Shown in pieces: positions 15,831 through 26,144 of a stretch of 64,000 nt of DNA. This DNA is from Phenylobacterium sp. SCN 70-31 (GTDB lineage Bacteria > Pseudomonadota > Alphaproteobacteria > Caulobacterales > Caulobacteraceae). The stretch covers positions 1-64,000 of the forward strand of contig NZ_MEEX01000022.1 of NCBI RefSeq assembly GCF_001724605.1, in the 5' to 3' direction. Position 1 is the stretch's first letter, and each line of letters opens with the position of its first letter. The position numbers and the translations under genes were made by a program. Below the pieces are notes generated by a model, which saw only the letters and a program-made list of their open reading frames with translations, did no database searches and was not told where the DNA came from.

Positions 15831-15900
15831 GGCGCGCTCTCTTACCCGTCGCGGCGCCCGAAGGCCATCCGCTCAGGCCCTCACCCTCAGGCCCGAGCGC

Positions 15901-16326
15901 TCAGGGCTCGTGCTGTGGGGTCCTGGGCGTGGGCCAGGGCGCCGAGACATCGGCCAGAACCGCGTCGACGCATTCCACCTGCGCCCGGAGGTCGCCGCCC
16001 CCCGCGAAGGTCAGCATCAGCACGCCGCCCGGCGCCTCGCCGGCCTTGAAGTCCAGGGACAACAGCTCCACCACCGCATCCCGACGTTCGCGGCGGATCC
16101 GGCGGGTCTGGACGCCCATCACCCCGCCCACCTGCAGGGCCGACCGCACCCGCTGGCGCTGCCCCGCCTCCCACCGATAGCGGTTGAAGGCGATCGTAAG
16201 GCGGCGCGCCTTCGGCTCGTAGGCGATGTCCCCCACCCTGGCCACCGCATCCTGGAGCGCGGCGGAAAGCACGGCCAGATCGTCGGGATCGATAGCCAGG
16301 AGCTGCAGCGGCGCCGTCTGAGACAT
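15901..16326 (-). CDS. DUF2948 family protein
   Basis: A 141-residue protein of family DUF2948, found next to murA and hisD in alphaproteobacteria; its function is not known. The N-terminus PLQLLAIDPDDLAVLSAALQ and the central RLTIAFNRYRWEAGQRQRVRS, LLSLDFKAGEAP and LMLTFAGGGDLRAQVECVDA are typical. It has no signal peptide or membrane helix. The ATG at 16326 follows the murA stop by two bases. A much longer open frame extends upstream in the same phase, but it is the antisense-phase shadow of murA. Confidence 0.88.
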   Translation of the reverse strand: MSQTAPLQLLAIDPDDLAVLSAALQDAVARVGDIAYEPKARRLTIAFNRYRWEAGQRQRVRSALQVGGVMGVQTRRIRRERRDAVVELLSLDFKAGEAPGGVLMLTFAGGGDLRAQVECVDAVLADVSAPWPTPRTPQHEP

Positions 16327-16328
16327 GC

Positions 16329-17624
<1,296 letters not shown>

Positions 17625-17714
17625 TCGGTATCCTTACGACGCACATGGCGTCGCAGTCCGTCGCGGCGCCTCTCCGGGGGTATCTAGCCTGGGCGCTGCG
17701 GACGCGCCAAGCGG

Positions 17715-17924
17715 TCAATCCGTGGAGGAGCCTTGTGGTTTCGGCGCCGGCGCAGGCGCCCCCGAAGCCTTCCGGCGACGAAGATTCGCCCGCAGCGCCT
17801 GGGCCAGCTTCGCCTCGCGCGGATCGGACGGCCCCCGCCCCTCGTCGTCGCCTTTCGCCATCCCCTCCACCTGCGGCGCTGGGTCTCCCCCGTCAAGCGC
17901 CTCCGACGTCAATTTAGGCTTCAC
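17715..17924 (-). CDS. Small conserved basic protein upstream of murA
   Basis: A 69-residue, highly charged protein without signal or membrane segments. The C-terminal half has DPREAKLAQALRANLRRRK, a basic amphipathic helix that recurs in short hypothetical proteins of Caulobacterales and relatives, often next to murA. I do not know a function. The ATG at 17924 was chosen as the longest reasonable start. It lies 90 bases upstream of murA on the same strand and may share its promoter. Confidence 0.6.
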   Translation of the reverse strand: MKPKLTSEALDGGDPAPQVEGMAKGDDEGRGPSDPREAKLAQALRANLRRRKASGAPAPAPKPQGSSTD

Positions 17925-17958
17925 GCGACGCCCGGCTCCCGCTATAGCGCCCGCCTTC

Positions 17959-18033
<75 letters not shown>

Positions 18034-18042
18034 TTCTTCCTA

Positions 18043-18072
18043 GGGGAGCGGGATGAGATCATCCCGCTCCCC
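18043..18072. repeat. Perfect 14-bp inverted repeat just after tRNA-Thr
   Basis: GGGGAGCGGGATGA at 18043-18056 and its exact reverse complement at 18059-18072, separated by two bases. It begins ten bases after the tRNA CCA end. No T run follows on either strand, so it may aid 3' processing or stop polymerase by strength alone, but it is not a standard intrinsic terminator. Confidence 0.7.
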
Positions 18073-18457
18073 ACCGGGAATTCTCCAGAACAGCTCGCAA
18101 GCACTCCGCTCCACCGCGGGGAAATCTCGGGGACTCGTTCGGCGCCCGTTCTCGGCCTTCCGCCACGCGGAGGCGTCATCGTGAGCGGTCACACATGGAC
18201 CCGCGAGACCTCGCGGATATCAATGTCCCCCGGCGGCCTCGCGTCCCCGCCGCAGCCCCGTCGTCGCGGCATGACCCTACCGGACCGGCTCAATTCAGTC
18301 AGAGAGCCTGGAGCTGGGACGGTGACTGGCCTAGGAACATCCGCGCTCGACCGGGTCGAAGGCTGATCCCATATTTTTAAACGGAACTCTGTATGAAGGT
18401 GTCTTCTGGCCGGATCGGCGGGCGATCGCAGGCCTGGCTTAGCGTCGGAGCCGTGTT
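18073..18457. other. Intergenic stretch with no gene I can support
   Basis: About 385 bases between the tRNA-Thr hairpin and a small HTH gene. A short AT-rich patch (CATATTTTTAAACGG, 18370-18384) is the only promoter-like part and lies about 75 bases before the HTH gene. Short open frames here lack ribosome sites and have arginine/proline-rich shadow composition. Confidence 0.5.
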
Positions 18458-18688
18458 GTGATTGAGACGGGCGATCATCTGCGCCAGGCGCGAGAGGCCA
18501 TGGGCTGGTCTCCCGCCGATCTCGCCCGCGCGCTTCGTTTCAGTTCCGCCGACAAGCACGGCGAAAGCCGTATCCTCGAAATGGAGGCCGGGAAGCGGCC
18601 GATCTCCGGTCCGGTCTCGGTGGCGGTCGAAGCGTTCCTGCGCGGCTACCTGCCCGTCGGATTCGCCCCTCCGACCCGCCGCACATAA
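18458..18688 (+). CDS. Small helix-turn-helix (XRE-like) protein
   Basis: A 76-residue protein that is little more than one HTH domain: GDHLRQAREAMGWSPADLAR gives helices 1-2, and ALRFSSADKHGESRILEMEAGKR gives the recognition part, in the usual XRE pattern. The tail (SVAVEAFLRGYLPVG) is a fourth helix. It starts with GTG, with GGAG seven bases upstream. No toxin gene or phage gene is adjacent, so neither an antitoxin nor a phage repressor role is indicated. It could be a stand-alone regulator. The fold assignment is moderate; targets are unknown. Confidence 0.65.
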   Translation: MIETGDHLRQAREAMGWSPADLARALRFSSADKHGESRILEMEAGKRPISGPVSVAVEAFLRGYLPVGFAPPTRRT

Positions 18689-18717
18689 GGGGATGGAGCC
18701 CTGCGCCGGGGCGCTCC

Positions 18718-20037
18718 TCAAGACGACGCTTCGAGAGGGATGACCAGCGTCGCCCGCAATCCGCCGTCCTTCAGGTTCACAAGCGAGATCTGCCCCTGTA
18801 GCCGCGCGGCGGCGCGCCGCACGATCGAAAGCCCTAGACCGGCGCCGCCGGTCACCCGGTTCCGGGAATCCTCGATTCGGTAGAAGGGTTGGAAGACGTC
18901 CTCGAGCTTGTCGTCTGGAATTCCCGGACCATCGTCCTGGACCACGATGATCGCGCTCACGCATTCACGACTCAACGACACGACCGTCGTGTCCGCATGC
19001 CGAACCGCATTCTGAACGAGGTTCAGGACGGCGCGCTGCAACTTGACCGGCCGTGTGGAAGCTTCCAGCCGCCGAGGTCCCTCGTAGGAAACATTGGCGC
19101 CCGCGTCCTGAGCCTCATCCACGATCGTCTGGACGATGGTCGCAAGGTCCACGGCCTGAAGCGGCTCGGCGTCGCCGCCTCGCAGATAGTCGAGAACGGA
19201 CGTCACGAAACGATCCATGTCGTCGACGTCGTGCTGCACGCCCGAACGAACCTTCGCGGGCCGGATTTCGGATGTCCGCAGGCGCAGGCGGGCGATGGGG
19301 GTCCTGAGGTCGTGCGAGACGGCCGCCAGGGCCTGCATGCGTTCGTCGACCTGCTGCAACAGCCTGTCGCGCATGGCGTTGAAAGCGCCAGCCACCAGCC
19401 GGACCTCCTTCGGCCCCTCCTCCGGAACGACGACAGGGTCTTCCGCCCGTCCGACCTGGTCGGCCGCCGCGGCCAGCCGCCGGAGGGGACGCGCGACCAT
19501 CACGGCAAGGCCCGCGGTCGCGATACTGACGCCCGCCAGCAGGGTCAGCAGCGGCCCCCACAAGCGTTCGAGAATCGGCTGGGCGAGCGCCACATCCCGG
19601 GTCTCGAAGCGAAGCCATGAGCCGTCCTGCAACTGCATCGCGCCTGACAGCCGGCCTTGCGGAGACGCGGCCGACAGCCGCATGTTCCGGGACGACAACG
19701 CCGGCGTCACCCGATCGAGGGCGGATCGCACCTCTTCCATCTGGGCGGCGTCGAGACCAGTCACGCCCCCATTCATCTCCGACGTCCACCGCAGGTTCGG
19801 GTCATCTGGCCAGAGGCGCCGCAGATAGGGATCGCGAGCGGCCTGCGGCAGGTCCGACGCGATACGGTCGGCGACCGCGAGATGCTCCGCCAGCCTGCGC
19901 AACCGGGCGTCGGCGACCCGCTCGGTCTCCGCCCGTTGAAACAGCCATTCCCCTCCGAGACACTCGATCGACAGCGCCAGGAACATCACCACGGCGATGC
20001 GCGCCACCAGGCTGTCGGGCCAGATCCGGCTCAGCAC
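18718..20037 (-). CDS. Two-component sensor histidine kinase (EnvZ/OmpR class)
   Basis: A 439-residue inner-membrane kinase. Membrane helix 1 lies at about 12-30 (IAVVMFLALSIECLGG), a periplasmic sensor of about 130 residues follows, and helix 2 lies at about 162-183 (LLTLLAGVSIATAGLAVMV). A HAMP segment (RPLRRLAAAADQVGRAEDP) leads into the dimerisation domain with the phosphorylated His in AVSHDLRTPIARLRLR. The ATP-binding domain has the N box NLVQNAVRHA, DDGPGIPDD and GGAGLGLSIVRR. It starts with GTG three bases after the response-regulator stop. The neighbouring divergent iron receptor suggests, but does not prove, that iron or siderophore status is sensed. Confidence 0.93.
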   Translation of the reverse strand: MLSRIWPDSLVARIAVVMFLALSIECLGGEWLFQRAETERVADARLRRLAEHLAVADRIASDLPQAARDPYLRRLWPDDPNLRWTSEMNGGVTGLDAAQMEEVRSALDRVTPALSSRNMRLSAASPQGRLSGAMQLQDGSWLRFETRDVALAQPILERLWGPLLTLLAGVSIATAGLAVMVARPLRRLAAAADQVGRAEDPVVVPEEGPKEVRLVAGAFNAMRDRLLQQVDERMQALAAVSHDLRTPIARLRLRTSEIRPAKVRSGVQHDVDDMDRFVTSVLDYLRGGDAEPLQAVDLATIVQTIVDEAQDAGANVSYEGPRRLEASTRPVKLQRAVLNLVQNAVRHADTTVVSLSRECVSAIIVVQDDGPGIPDDKLEDVFQPFYRIEDSRNRVTGGAGLGLSIVRRAAARLQGQISLVNLKDGGLRATLVIPLEASS

Positions 20038-20040
20038 GCG

Positions 20041-20820
20041 CTAGGCCTGCTCGACGTCGGGCACGAACATGTAGCCAGCGCCCCGCACGGTTCGGATCAA
20101 CTCGCCCGCGTCTTCCCCTTCGAGCTTGCCCCTGAGTCGACTGATCAGCACGTCGACGCTCCGATCCGACGGGCTTCCCAACCGGACACGCGACATTTCC
20201 AGGAGCGCGGCTCGGCCGATCACCCGCTGCGGGCGTTCCAGCAGGGCCACGAGAAGATCGAATTCTGCGCCTGACAGATCGACCCGCGCCCCAGAGGGCG
20301 TGAAGACCTCCCGCCGACGCAGATCCACGATCCAGCCCAGGAATGTCAGGCGCTGGGGCCGGCCCCACCCCGCCGCACGCCCCGATGTTCCTCGCCGAAG
20401 GACCGCGCGGACACGGGCCAGAAGTTCGCTCTGGGCGAAAGGCTTGGCGATGTAGTCGTCGGCGCCCAGTTCCAACCCCGCGACACGATCTGCCTCTTCT
20501 CCTCGCGCGCTGACCATGATGATCGGCGGGCCGCCGTCCGTATCGCGTCTCAGCGCACGGCAGACGTCGAAGCCGCTCATGCCGGGCATCATCACGTCGA
20601 GCAGGATGAGGTCCACGTCGCCGGTCGCCACGTCGTCGCAGGCCTCGGCTCCGCTGGCCACGCCGCGGGCGTGGAAGCCGTTCTTGCGCAGCAGGTCGGC
20701 AAGAAGGATCCGCATCGCGGGATCGTCATCGACGACGAGGATCGTCGCGGGCGGAGATGGCTGACGAACGATCGGGCCCGGATTCGGCCCCGCATCATGT
20801 CGAATGTGTCGCTGAATCAT
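20041..20820 (-). CDS. OmpR/PhoB-family response regulator
   Basis: A 259-residue transcription regulator. The receiver domain (about residues 25-140) has the acidic pair in VVDDDPAM, the phospho-acceptor Asp in LLDVMMPG and the Lys in AKPFAQSEL. The C-terminal winged helix (about 165-255) shows LSGAEFDLLVALLERPQRV, RSVDVLISRLRGKLEG and RTVRGAGYMF. The ATG at 20820 leaves an N-terminal extension of about 20 residues and has no good ribosome site, so the true start may be slightly internal. It is the first gene of the pair with the kinase and is divergent from the TonB receptor, with only about 95 bases between them. Confidence 0.92.
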   Translation of the reverse strand: MIQRHIRHDAGPNPGPIVRQPSPPATILVVDDDPAMRILLADLLRKNGFHARGVASGAEACDDVATGDVDLILLDVMMPGMSGFDVCRALRRDTDGGPPIIMVSARGEEADRVAGLELGADDYIAKPFAQSELLARVRAVLRRGTSGRAAGWGRPQRLTFLGWIVDLRRREVFTPSGARVDLSGAEFDLLVALLERPQRVIGRAALLEMSRVRLGSPSDRSVDVLISRLRGKLEGEDAGELIRTVRGAGYMFVPDVEQA

Positions 20821-20894
20821 TTCAAAGTGTTGCCCCGAACGCCCTGACAGCCTCGCCCATTGACACTCGTTCCCGGCGCTCCGCAAAGCGCGAC

Positions 20895-20915
20895 TGCGAG
20901 TGACTATCATTCTGA
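20895..20915 (+). promoter_or_regulatory. Candidate Fur box upstream of the siderophore receptor
   Basis: The 21 bases from 20895 contain GAGTGACTATCATTCT, a partial match to the Fur consensus of TGA...ATCATT half-sites. Upstream, TTGACA at 20860-20865 is a perfect -35 hexamer on the plus strand. Position between the two-component pair and an iron receptor fits. The match is imperfect and unverified. Confidence 0.4.
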
Positions 20916-23221
20916 TGGGTGTGACCGACGTGGACAAGAGAACGAAGAGCGCTGAAGCTGGCTGGAAGGTCGTGGCGGGGCCCACGGGAACGGCCTTCGT
21001 GGCCCTGGTCGGCGCGCTGGCGTCATCGAGCCCGGCCATCGCCGAGGCCTTCGACGACGCCCAAGGCACCCCGGTCAGCGCGGTGGAAGTCCTGGGCGCA
21101 ACCGACGCGGACGCGCCCAAACGCACGGCCAAGCTGCTCGATACGCCTCAGACCGTCTCGGTCATCCCTCAGCAGATCATCGAAGAGAGAGGCGCGCGCA
21201 ACCTGACCGAGGTGTTGCGCAACACGCCGGGCATCAGCTTCAACGCCGGCGAGAACGGCTTCTCGACCTCGACCAACAACTTCAGCATGCGCGGGTTCGA
21301 CGTCAGCGGCTCGGTGTTCATCGACGGCTCGCGCGATTCGGGCAGCTATGCGCGTGACGTGTTCAACGTCGAACGCGTCGAGGTGGTCAAAGGGCCGGCC
21401 GCCGACAACGGCCGGGGCGGCCCCGGCGGCTACGTGAACATCGTCACCAAGAGCCCAGGGAACGAGAACGCCGTCTCGGGCGCGGTCAGCTTCGGCTTCG
21501 ACCAGTACGACTCGAAGACCCGCAAGCGTGGGCTGGCCGATATCAACCACGTGCTCGCCGACAACCTCGCGGTGCGTCTGAACGCCGTCCTGGAGGACAG
21601 TGGCGTCCCGGGGCGCGAACTGGCCCGTAAGAAAACCTGGGGGATTGCGCCTTCGCTGGCCGCGACGCTTTCGCCCAACCTCCGGGCGATCCTCGCCTAT
21701 GAGCACGTCAGCCAGGACGACCGGCCCGAATGGGGCGTGCCGGGCGCCGCGATCAAGGGGACGGCCGCCTACAATCCGCTGACGGCCGATGCGCCTCGGG
21801 ATGCGTTCTACGGCCTGCGCTCGGATTTCGACGACACGCGGAGCGACGCCGTGCTCCTGCGCTTCGAAGGGCAGTTCGCCGAGGGCCTGCGCGTCACGAA
21901 TCAGACCCGGTTCTCGGAGGTGGATCGGGACGCGCGCTTCACCGTTCCCACCGGCTTTACCGCCGCCACGTCTGTGGTCCCGACCCAGACCCAGTTCTAC
22001 CGCCGAAAGAACGAGACCCTCACCAACTTCACCAACCTCACGGCAAGGTTCGGGTCCGGCGCCCTGTCGCACAGCATCGCCGCCGGCGTGGAGTTCACGC
22101 GCGAGAAGTCGGACTCCGACCGGCTCGGAACCGTCAATCCGCCGGTCACCAGCCTGCGCGACCCCAACCCGGATCGGGCGGCGGGCGCCGTCCTTGCGCC
22201 CACCGAACGCGCCCAGGTCAAGGTCGATACCGTGGCGGCCTATGTCTACGACACCATCGAAATCGGCGAGCAATGGCAGATCACGGGCGGCGTCCGCCTC
22301 GAAAGCTACGATGCGGCGATCCAGAGCCGGACCGCCGCCGGCGCGCCCGCCGGGGCCTTGGGCAACTTCAAGCTGTCGGACACCAACTGGGGCGGCAAGA
22401 TCGGCCTGGTTTACAAACCTGCGTCCAACGCCAGCCTCTACGCCTCGGTGGGCACGGCGGCGCAGCCGCCGGGCTCGTACCTTTCCAACCCCGACATTTC
22501 GCGTACGGGCGAGAATGCGTTTCCCGGCTTTGTCGCCGGCGCCAAGACCGTACGATCCGACAACTACGAAGTCGGCCTGAAGTGGGACCTGTTCGACGGT
22601 CGGCTTTCGACGACGGCCGCGGTCTTCCGCACCGTCAAACGCAACGCGCCGATCACCGGTCGCGACGTCGGAGAGACCGTCGATAGCCTGAAGGGCTACG
22701 GCAAGCAGATCGTCCAGGGGGTCGAGATCGGCGTCTCCGGACGGATCACCGAAGCCTGGGAAGTCTATGGCGGCCTCGCGTGGATCGACAGCGAACGCAA
22801 GCACAGCGCCTATCTGGACGAAGTGCGCCGGCGGGCCAATCCGGCCGACTACGGGACGTTCCTCCGCGCCAGCGGGGACAAGCTGGCCTTCACGCCCGAC
22901 GTGACCGCCAACCTCTGGACGACCTATCGCTTCCCCTTCGGCCTGACGCTGGGCGGCGGGGTCCAGCACGTCGGTTCGTCCTTCCTTGGGCGGCCGGACG
23001 ACGCCAACCGGATCATCCCGAACGGGATGTTCGGCAAGCTGCCCAGCTACACGCTGCTCCACGGCTATGCGTCCTACGAGGTCAACGAGACGATCGATCT
23101 GCGGCTGAACATCGACAACCTCACCAATGAGAAGCATGCTGTGTCGACCAACTGGAACGGCAGTCGCGCCACTCTCGGCACGCCCCGAGCCTTCCTGATG
23201 ACCGCCGCATTTCGTTTCTGA
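20915..23221 (+). CDS. TonB-dependent siderophore receptor
   Basis: A 768-residue outer-membrane receptor that imports ferric siderophores using TonB energy. A signal peptide (hydrophobic AFVALVGALASSSPAIAEA) is followed by a TonB-box-like AVEVLGA, the plug domain (LLDTPQTVSVIPQQIIEERG, LTEVLRNTPGISFNAGENGF, SMRGFDVSGSVFIDG, VEVVKGPAADNGRGG) and a 22-strand barrel ending in the aromatic C-terminus MTAAFRF. The plug wording places it in the Fiu/FepA-like catecholate or xenosiderophore group. I chose the ATG at 20915, since the GTG at 20900 lies inside the possible Fur box. It heads an iron operon with piuC, an oxidase and an Fe(III) ABC transporter. Confidence 0.93.
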   Translation: MGVTDVDKRTKSAEAGWKVVAGPTGTAFVALVGALASSSPAIAEAFDDAQGTPVSAVEVLGATDADAPKRTAKLLDTPQTVSVIPQQIIEERGARNLTEVLRNTPGISFNAGENGFSTSTNNFSMRGFDVSGSVFIDGSRDSGSYARDVFNVERVEVVKGPAADNGRGGPGGYVNIVTKSPGNENAVSGAVSFGFDQYDSKTRKRGLADINHVLADNLAVRLNAVLEDSGVPGRELARKKTWGIAPSLAATLSPNLRAILAYEHVSQDDRPEWGVPGAAIKGTAAYNPLTADAPRDAFYGLRSDFDDTRSDAVLLRFEGQFAEGLRVTNQTRFSEVDRDARFTVPTGFTAATSVVPTQTQFYRRKNETLTNFTNLTARFGSGALSHSIAAGVEFTREKSDSDRLGTVNPPVTSLRDPNPDRAAGAVLAPTERAQVKVDTVAAYVYDTIEIGEQWQITGGVRLESYDAAIQSRTAAGAPAGALGNFKLSDTNWGGKIGLVYKPASNASLYASVGTAAQPPGSYLSNPDISRTGENAFPGFVAGAKTVRSDNYEVGLKWDLFDGRLSTTAAVFRTVKRNAPITGRDVGETVDSLKGYGKQIVQGVEIGVSGRITEAWEVYGGLAWIDSERKHSAYLDEVRRRANPADYGTFLRASGDKLAFTPDVTANLWTTYRFPFGLTLGGGVQHVGSSFLGRPDDANRIIPNGMFGKLPSYTLLHGYASYEVNETIDLRLNIDNLTNEKHAVSTNWNGSRATLGTPRAFLMTAAFRF

Positions 23222-23272
23222 CCGACGGCGTCCGGCCGCCATTCGGCGGCGACGCAGAGGAGTGTCCTGAAG

Positions 23273-23953
23273 ATGATTCTGGCGATCCCCGCGGTCCTCT
23301 CTCCGCAAGAGGTCTGCGTCTTTCGCCAGGATCTCGAAGGCGCTTCCTGGCGCGACGGACGCGCGACCGCCGGATCCGTCGCGGAACGGGTCAAGGCCAA
23401 CCAGCAACTGGCCGACGACGATCCGGTCGCTGCGCGCCTGGGTGGACTGGTCCTGGAGCGACTCGCCCACAACGAGCGCTTCATCGCCGGCGCCCTGCCT
23501 CTGAAGGTGCTGCCGCCGCGGTTCAATCGCTATGCGGACGGCGGGACCTACGGCGACCATGTGGACGCTGCGGTGTTTTCCGTTCCCGGCTCCCCGCACC
23601 GGCTCCGCAGCGATCTGTCGGCGACGCTCTTCCTGAGCGAGCCTGACGACTACGACGGCGGCGAGCTGATGATAGAGGGTGAATTCGGCGTTTCCGCCAT
23701 CAAGCTGCCCGCGGGACACTTGGCGTTGTACTCGGCCCGCACCGTGCATCGGGTGACGCCCGTGACGCGGGGCGCCCGACTGGCCGCCTTCTTCTGGATC
23801 GAGAGTTTGGTCCGCGAGGGCGAGCGGCGCGAGATGCTTCTGGAGCTGGACGACGCGATCCGCGCGCTGCGCATCGATACGCCCGATCACCCGTCGGTGG
23901 TGCGGCTGACCGGTCTCTACCACAACCTGCTGCGGGCGTGGGCGCAGACGTGA
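23273..23953 (+). CDS. piuC: PiuC/YbiX-type Fe(II)/2-oxoglutarate-dependent dioxygenase (PKHD hydroxylase)
   Basis: A 226-residue cytoplasmic dioxygenase of the PKHD type, full length. The iron site is complete: His96 and Asp98 in GDHVDAAVF, His159 in ARTVHRVTP, with Arg169 in RGARLAAFF for 2-oxoglutarate. PiuC genes are typically next to siderophore receptors and iron-starvation induced; the hydroxylated substrate is not settled. It follows the receptor by about 50 bases, and its stop overlaps the next gene's GTG (GTGA at 23950), indicating one transcript. Confidence 0.92.
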   Translation: MILAIPAVLSPQEVCVFRQDLEGASWRDGRATAGSVAERVKANQQLADDDPVAARLGGLVLERLAHNERFIAGALPLKVLPPRFNRYADGGTYGDHVDAAVFSVPGSPHRLRSDLSATLFLSEPDDYDGGELMIEGEFGVSAIKLPAGHLALYSARTVHRVTPVTRGARLAAFFWIESLVREGERREMLLELDDAIRALRIDTPDHPSVVRLTGLYHNLLRAWAQT

Positions 23954-25056
23954 GCAACCCGCTGCCGAAGCTTCAGGCGATTCCCCATACGATCGCGACC
24001 GTCGGCGACTACGAGATCGCCGCGCGGGAACGGGTGAGCGAATCCGCCTGGGCGTACCTGTCGGGCGGCGCTTCGGATGAAGTCACACTCGCCCGGAACA
24101 CCCGCGCCTTCTCGCAGTTGGGCCTGCGCACCCGGGTGTTCGCCGACCTCGCAGAGGGCGACACGAACCTGGAGCTCTTCGGTCGGAGCTTCGGCCTCCC
24201 GATCCTTCTCGCTCCCGTGGCTTTTCACCGGCTGGCGCATCCCGACGGCGAACTGGCGACCGCCTTGGGCGCGACCGCAGGCGGCGCCGGGCTGGTCGTC
24301 AGCACCCAGGCCAGCATCACGCTGGAGGCGGTGGCCGACCAGGCGGCGACCCCGCTCTGGTTCCAGCTCTACATCCAGCCCGATCGCAACGTCACGCTGA
24401 GCCTCGTTCGCCGAGCCGAGGCCGCTGGTTACGGGGCTCTCGTCGTCACCGCAGACGCCCCGATCAGCGGCTTCCGGCCGCGCGAACAGCGCGTCGCCTT
24501 CCGCCTGCCTCCGGAGATCGAAGCGGCCAACCTGCGCGGCGCGCCGCCGCCGCTCACCCATACCGCGGGCGCGGGCCAACCCCTGCTGCTGGGCAGCCCG
24601 CTGCTGGCGGCCGCGGCGACCTGGCGCGACTTCGCCTGGCTCCGGAGCCAGACGTCGCTGCCGATCCTCGTCAAGGGGGTGATGACCGCCGAGGACGCCG
24701 GCCGTGCGTTGGATGAGGGCGCGGATGGCGTCGTCGTCTCCAACCACGGCGGCCGCGTGCTCGACGGACAGCCCGCGAGTCTCGATGTGCTGCCCGAGAT
24801 CTACGACCTCGTCGGCGATCGGGCTCCCGTCCTCTTCGACGGAGGCGTTCGCAACGGCGGCGATGTCTTCAAGGCGCTGGCGCTGGGCGCTCGCGCCGTC
24901 CTGATAGGGCGGCCCTACATCTGGGGCCTGGCCGCCGCCGGCGCCGTCGGCGTCTCGCACGTCATCCATATGCTCCGCGCCGAACTGGAAGCGACAATGG
25001 CGCTCACCGGCCGGCGCAGGCTCTCCGAGATCGATCGCACTGCGGTTAGATGCTGA
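23950..25056 (+). CDS. FMN-dependent alpha-hydroxy-acid oxidase/dehydrogenase
   Basis: A 368-residue TIM-barrel flavoenzyme of the glycolate oxidase/lactate dehydrogenase family. Key positions are seen: [19 protein letters not shown] (FMN edge Tyr), [54 protein letters not shown] (Lys at N5) and [13 protein letters not shown] (catalytic His), then [21 protein letters not shown] and VLIGRPY. The typical catalytic set is therefore intact. The GTG at 23950 overlaps the piuC stop. Its place inside an iron operon is unusual; it could process an alpha-hydroxycarboxylate ligand of iron such as a citrate-like or lactate-type chelator. The substrate is unknown. Confidence 0.88.
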   Translation: MSNPLPKLQAIPHTIATVGDYEIAARERVSESAWAYLSGGASDEVTLARNTRAFSQLGLRTRVFADLAEGDTNLELFGRSFGLPILLAPVAFHRLAHPDGELATALGATAGGAGLVVSTQASITLEAVADQAATPLWFQLYIQPDRNVTLSLVRRAEAAGYGALVVTADAPISGFRPREQRVAFRLPPEIEAANLRGAPPPLTHTAGAGQPLLLGSPLLAAAATWRDFAWLRSQTSLPILVKGVMTAEDAGRALDEGADGVVVSNHGGRVLDGQPASLDVLPEIYDLVGDRAPVLFDGGVRNGGDVFKALALGARAVLIGRPYIWGLAAAGAVGVSHVIHMLRAELEATMALTGRRRLSEIDRTAVRC

Positions 25057-25085
25057 CGCAGACTTCCTGCCCCCAAGGAGGCCCC

Positions 25086-26132
25086 ATGATCCGTTCCATT
25101 CCTCTTGCCGCCGCCGCCGTACTGGCCCTTTCAGCCTGTAGCCCATCGAATACGGAGAAGGCCGGCGCGCCGGCCGGTTCGGGCGAGCTGAATCTCTACA
25201 CCGCGCGCCACTATGACGCCGATCTCGCACTCTACGAGCTCTTCACCAAGGAGACGGGCATCAAGGTCAACCGCATCGAGGGCAATCCCGATCAGCTCAT
25301 CGCGCGCATGACCAGCGAAGGCGCGTCCAGCCCTGCGGACGTATTCCTCGCCGCCGACGCCGGAGCGCTGTGGCGGGCGCAGAACGCCAATCTGCTGCAA
25401 CCCACCTCGTCGCCGGCCCTCGAGGCGGCCATCCCGGCGAATCTGCGCGAGCCCGAAGGCCGCTGGTTCGGCTTCTCGCGCCGCGCGCGGATCGTCGCCT
25501 ACGACCCGGCCAAGGTGCGGCCCGAGGAGATCGACACCTATGAGGAGATCGCCTCTCCGCGTTTCCGCAAGAAGCTCTGCGTGCGCTCGGCCGACAGCGT
25601 CTACAACCTGTCGCTGGTCGGCGCGCTGATCGAAGCCTGGGGGCCACAGAAGGCCGGCGACTGGGTGAAGGGCGTGGTGGCCAACATGGCCCGTCCCCCC
25701 GAGGGCGGCGACCGCGACCAGATTCGGGCCGTGGGCGCGGGTGTCTGCGAGATCGCGCTGACCAACAGCTACTACTACATCCGGATGGCCGGCGGCGGCG
25801 ACGTGAAGGACAAGGCAGTGACCGACAAGGTGAAGCTGGCGTTCCCTTCCCTTGATGGTCAGGGCGCGCACGTGAACATCTCGGGCGGCGGGGTGGCCGC
25901 CAACGCCCCCAACCGCGAGAACGCCGTGAGATTCCTGGAATTCCTGGCCTCGCCCGAAGCCCAGAAGATCGTCGCCGAGAAGAACAGCGAGTTCACCGCC
26001 AACCCGGCCGTACCGGCCCCGGCGCCGGTGGACGCCTATGCGGGCTTCACGGCCAATCCGATGTCCGTGTCGGCCTATGGCCCGAGGCAATCCGAAGCCC
26101 AGTCCCTGATGAGCGCAGCGGGCTGGCGCTAG
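25086..26132 (+). CDS. fbpA: Fe(III) ABC transporter substrate-binding lipoprotein (FbpA/FutA type)
   Basis: A 348-residue periplasmic iron-binding protein. The signal ends in a lipobox LSAC (Cys18), so it is probably membrane-anchored. The mature protein starts with LNLYTARHYDADLALYELF and has TGIKVNRIEGNPDQLIARM and ADVFLAADAGALWRAQ. The SYYYIRM segment holds the tandem tyrosines that bind Fe(III) in this family. AAGGAGG lies four bases before the ATG, the strongest ribosome site of the operon. It is followed by permease and ATPase genes. Confidence 0.93.
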   Translation: MIRSIPLAAAAVLALSACSPSNTEKAGAPAGSGELNLYTARHYDADLALYELFTKETGIKVNRIEGNPDQLIARMTSEGASSPADVFLAADAGALWRAQNANLLQPTSSPALEAAIPANLREPEGRWFGFSRRARIVAYDPAKVRPEEIDTYEEIASPRFRKKLCVRSADSVYNLSLVGALIEAWGPQKAGDWVKGVVANMARPPEGGDRDQIRAVGAGVCEIALTNSYYYIRMAGGGDVKDKAVTDKVKLAFPSLDGQGAHVNISGGGVAANAPNRENAVRFLEFLASPEAQKIVAEKNSEFTANPAVPAPAPVDAYAGFTANPMSVSAYGPRQSEAQSLMSAAGWR

Positions 26133-26144
26133 GCGCGTAAGGTC

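Noticed and set aside
18043..18072. Hairpin after tRNA-Thr as an intrinsic terminator
   Set aside because: No T run follows on either strand, so I list it only as an inverted repeat.
18195..18380. 61-codon open frame between tRNA-Thr and the HTH gene
   Set aside because: Arg/Pro-rich shadow composition, no ribosome site, no domain.
21023..23923. 966-codon open frame on the minus strand opposite the siderophore receptor
   Set aside because: It is antisense to two well-supported genes, its composition is Arg/Gly/His-rich with no domain, and long antisense frames are expected in GC-rich DNA with G/C at third positions.
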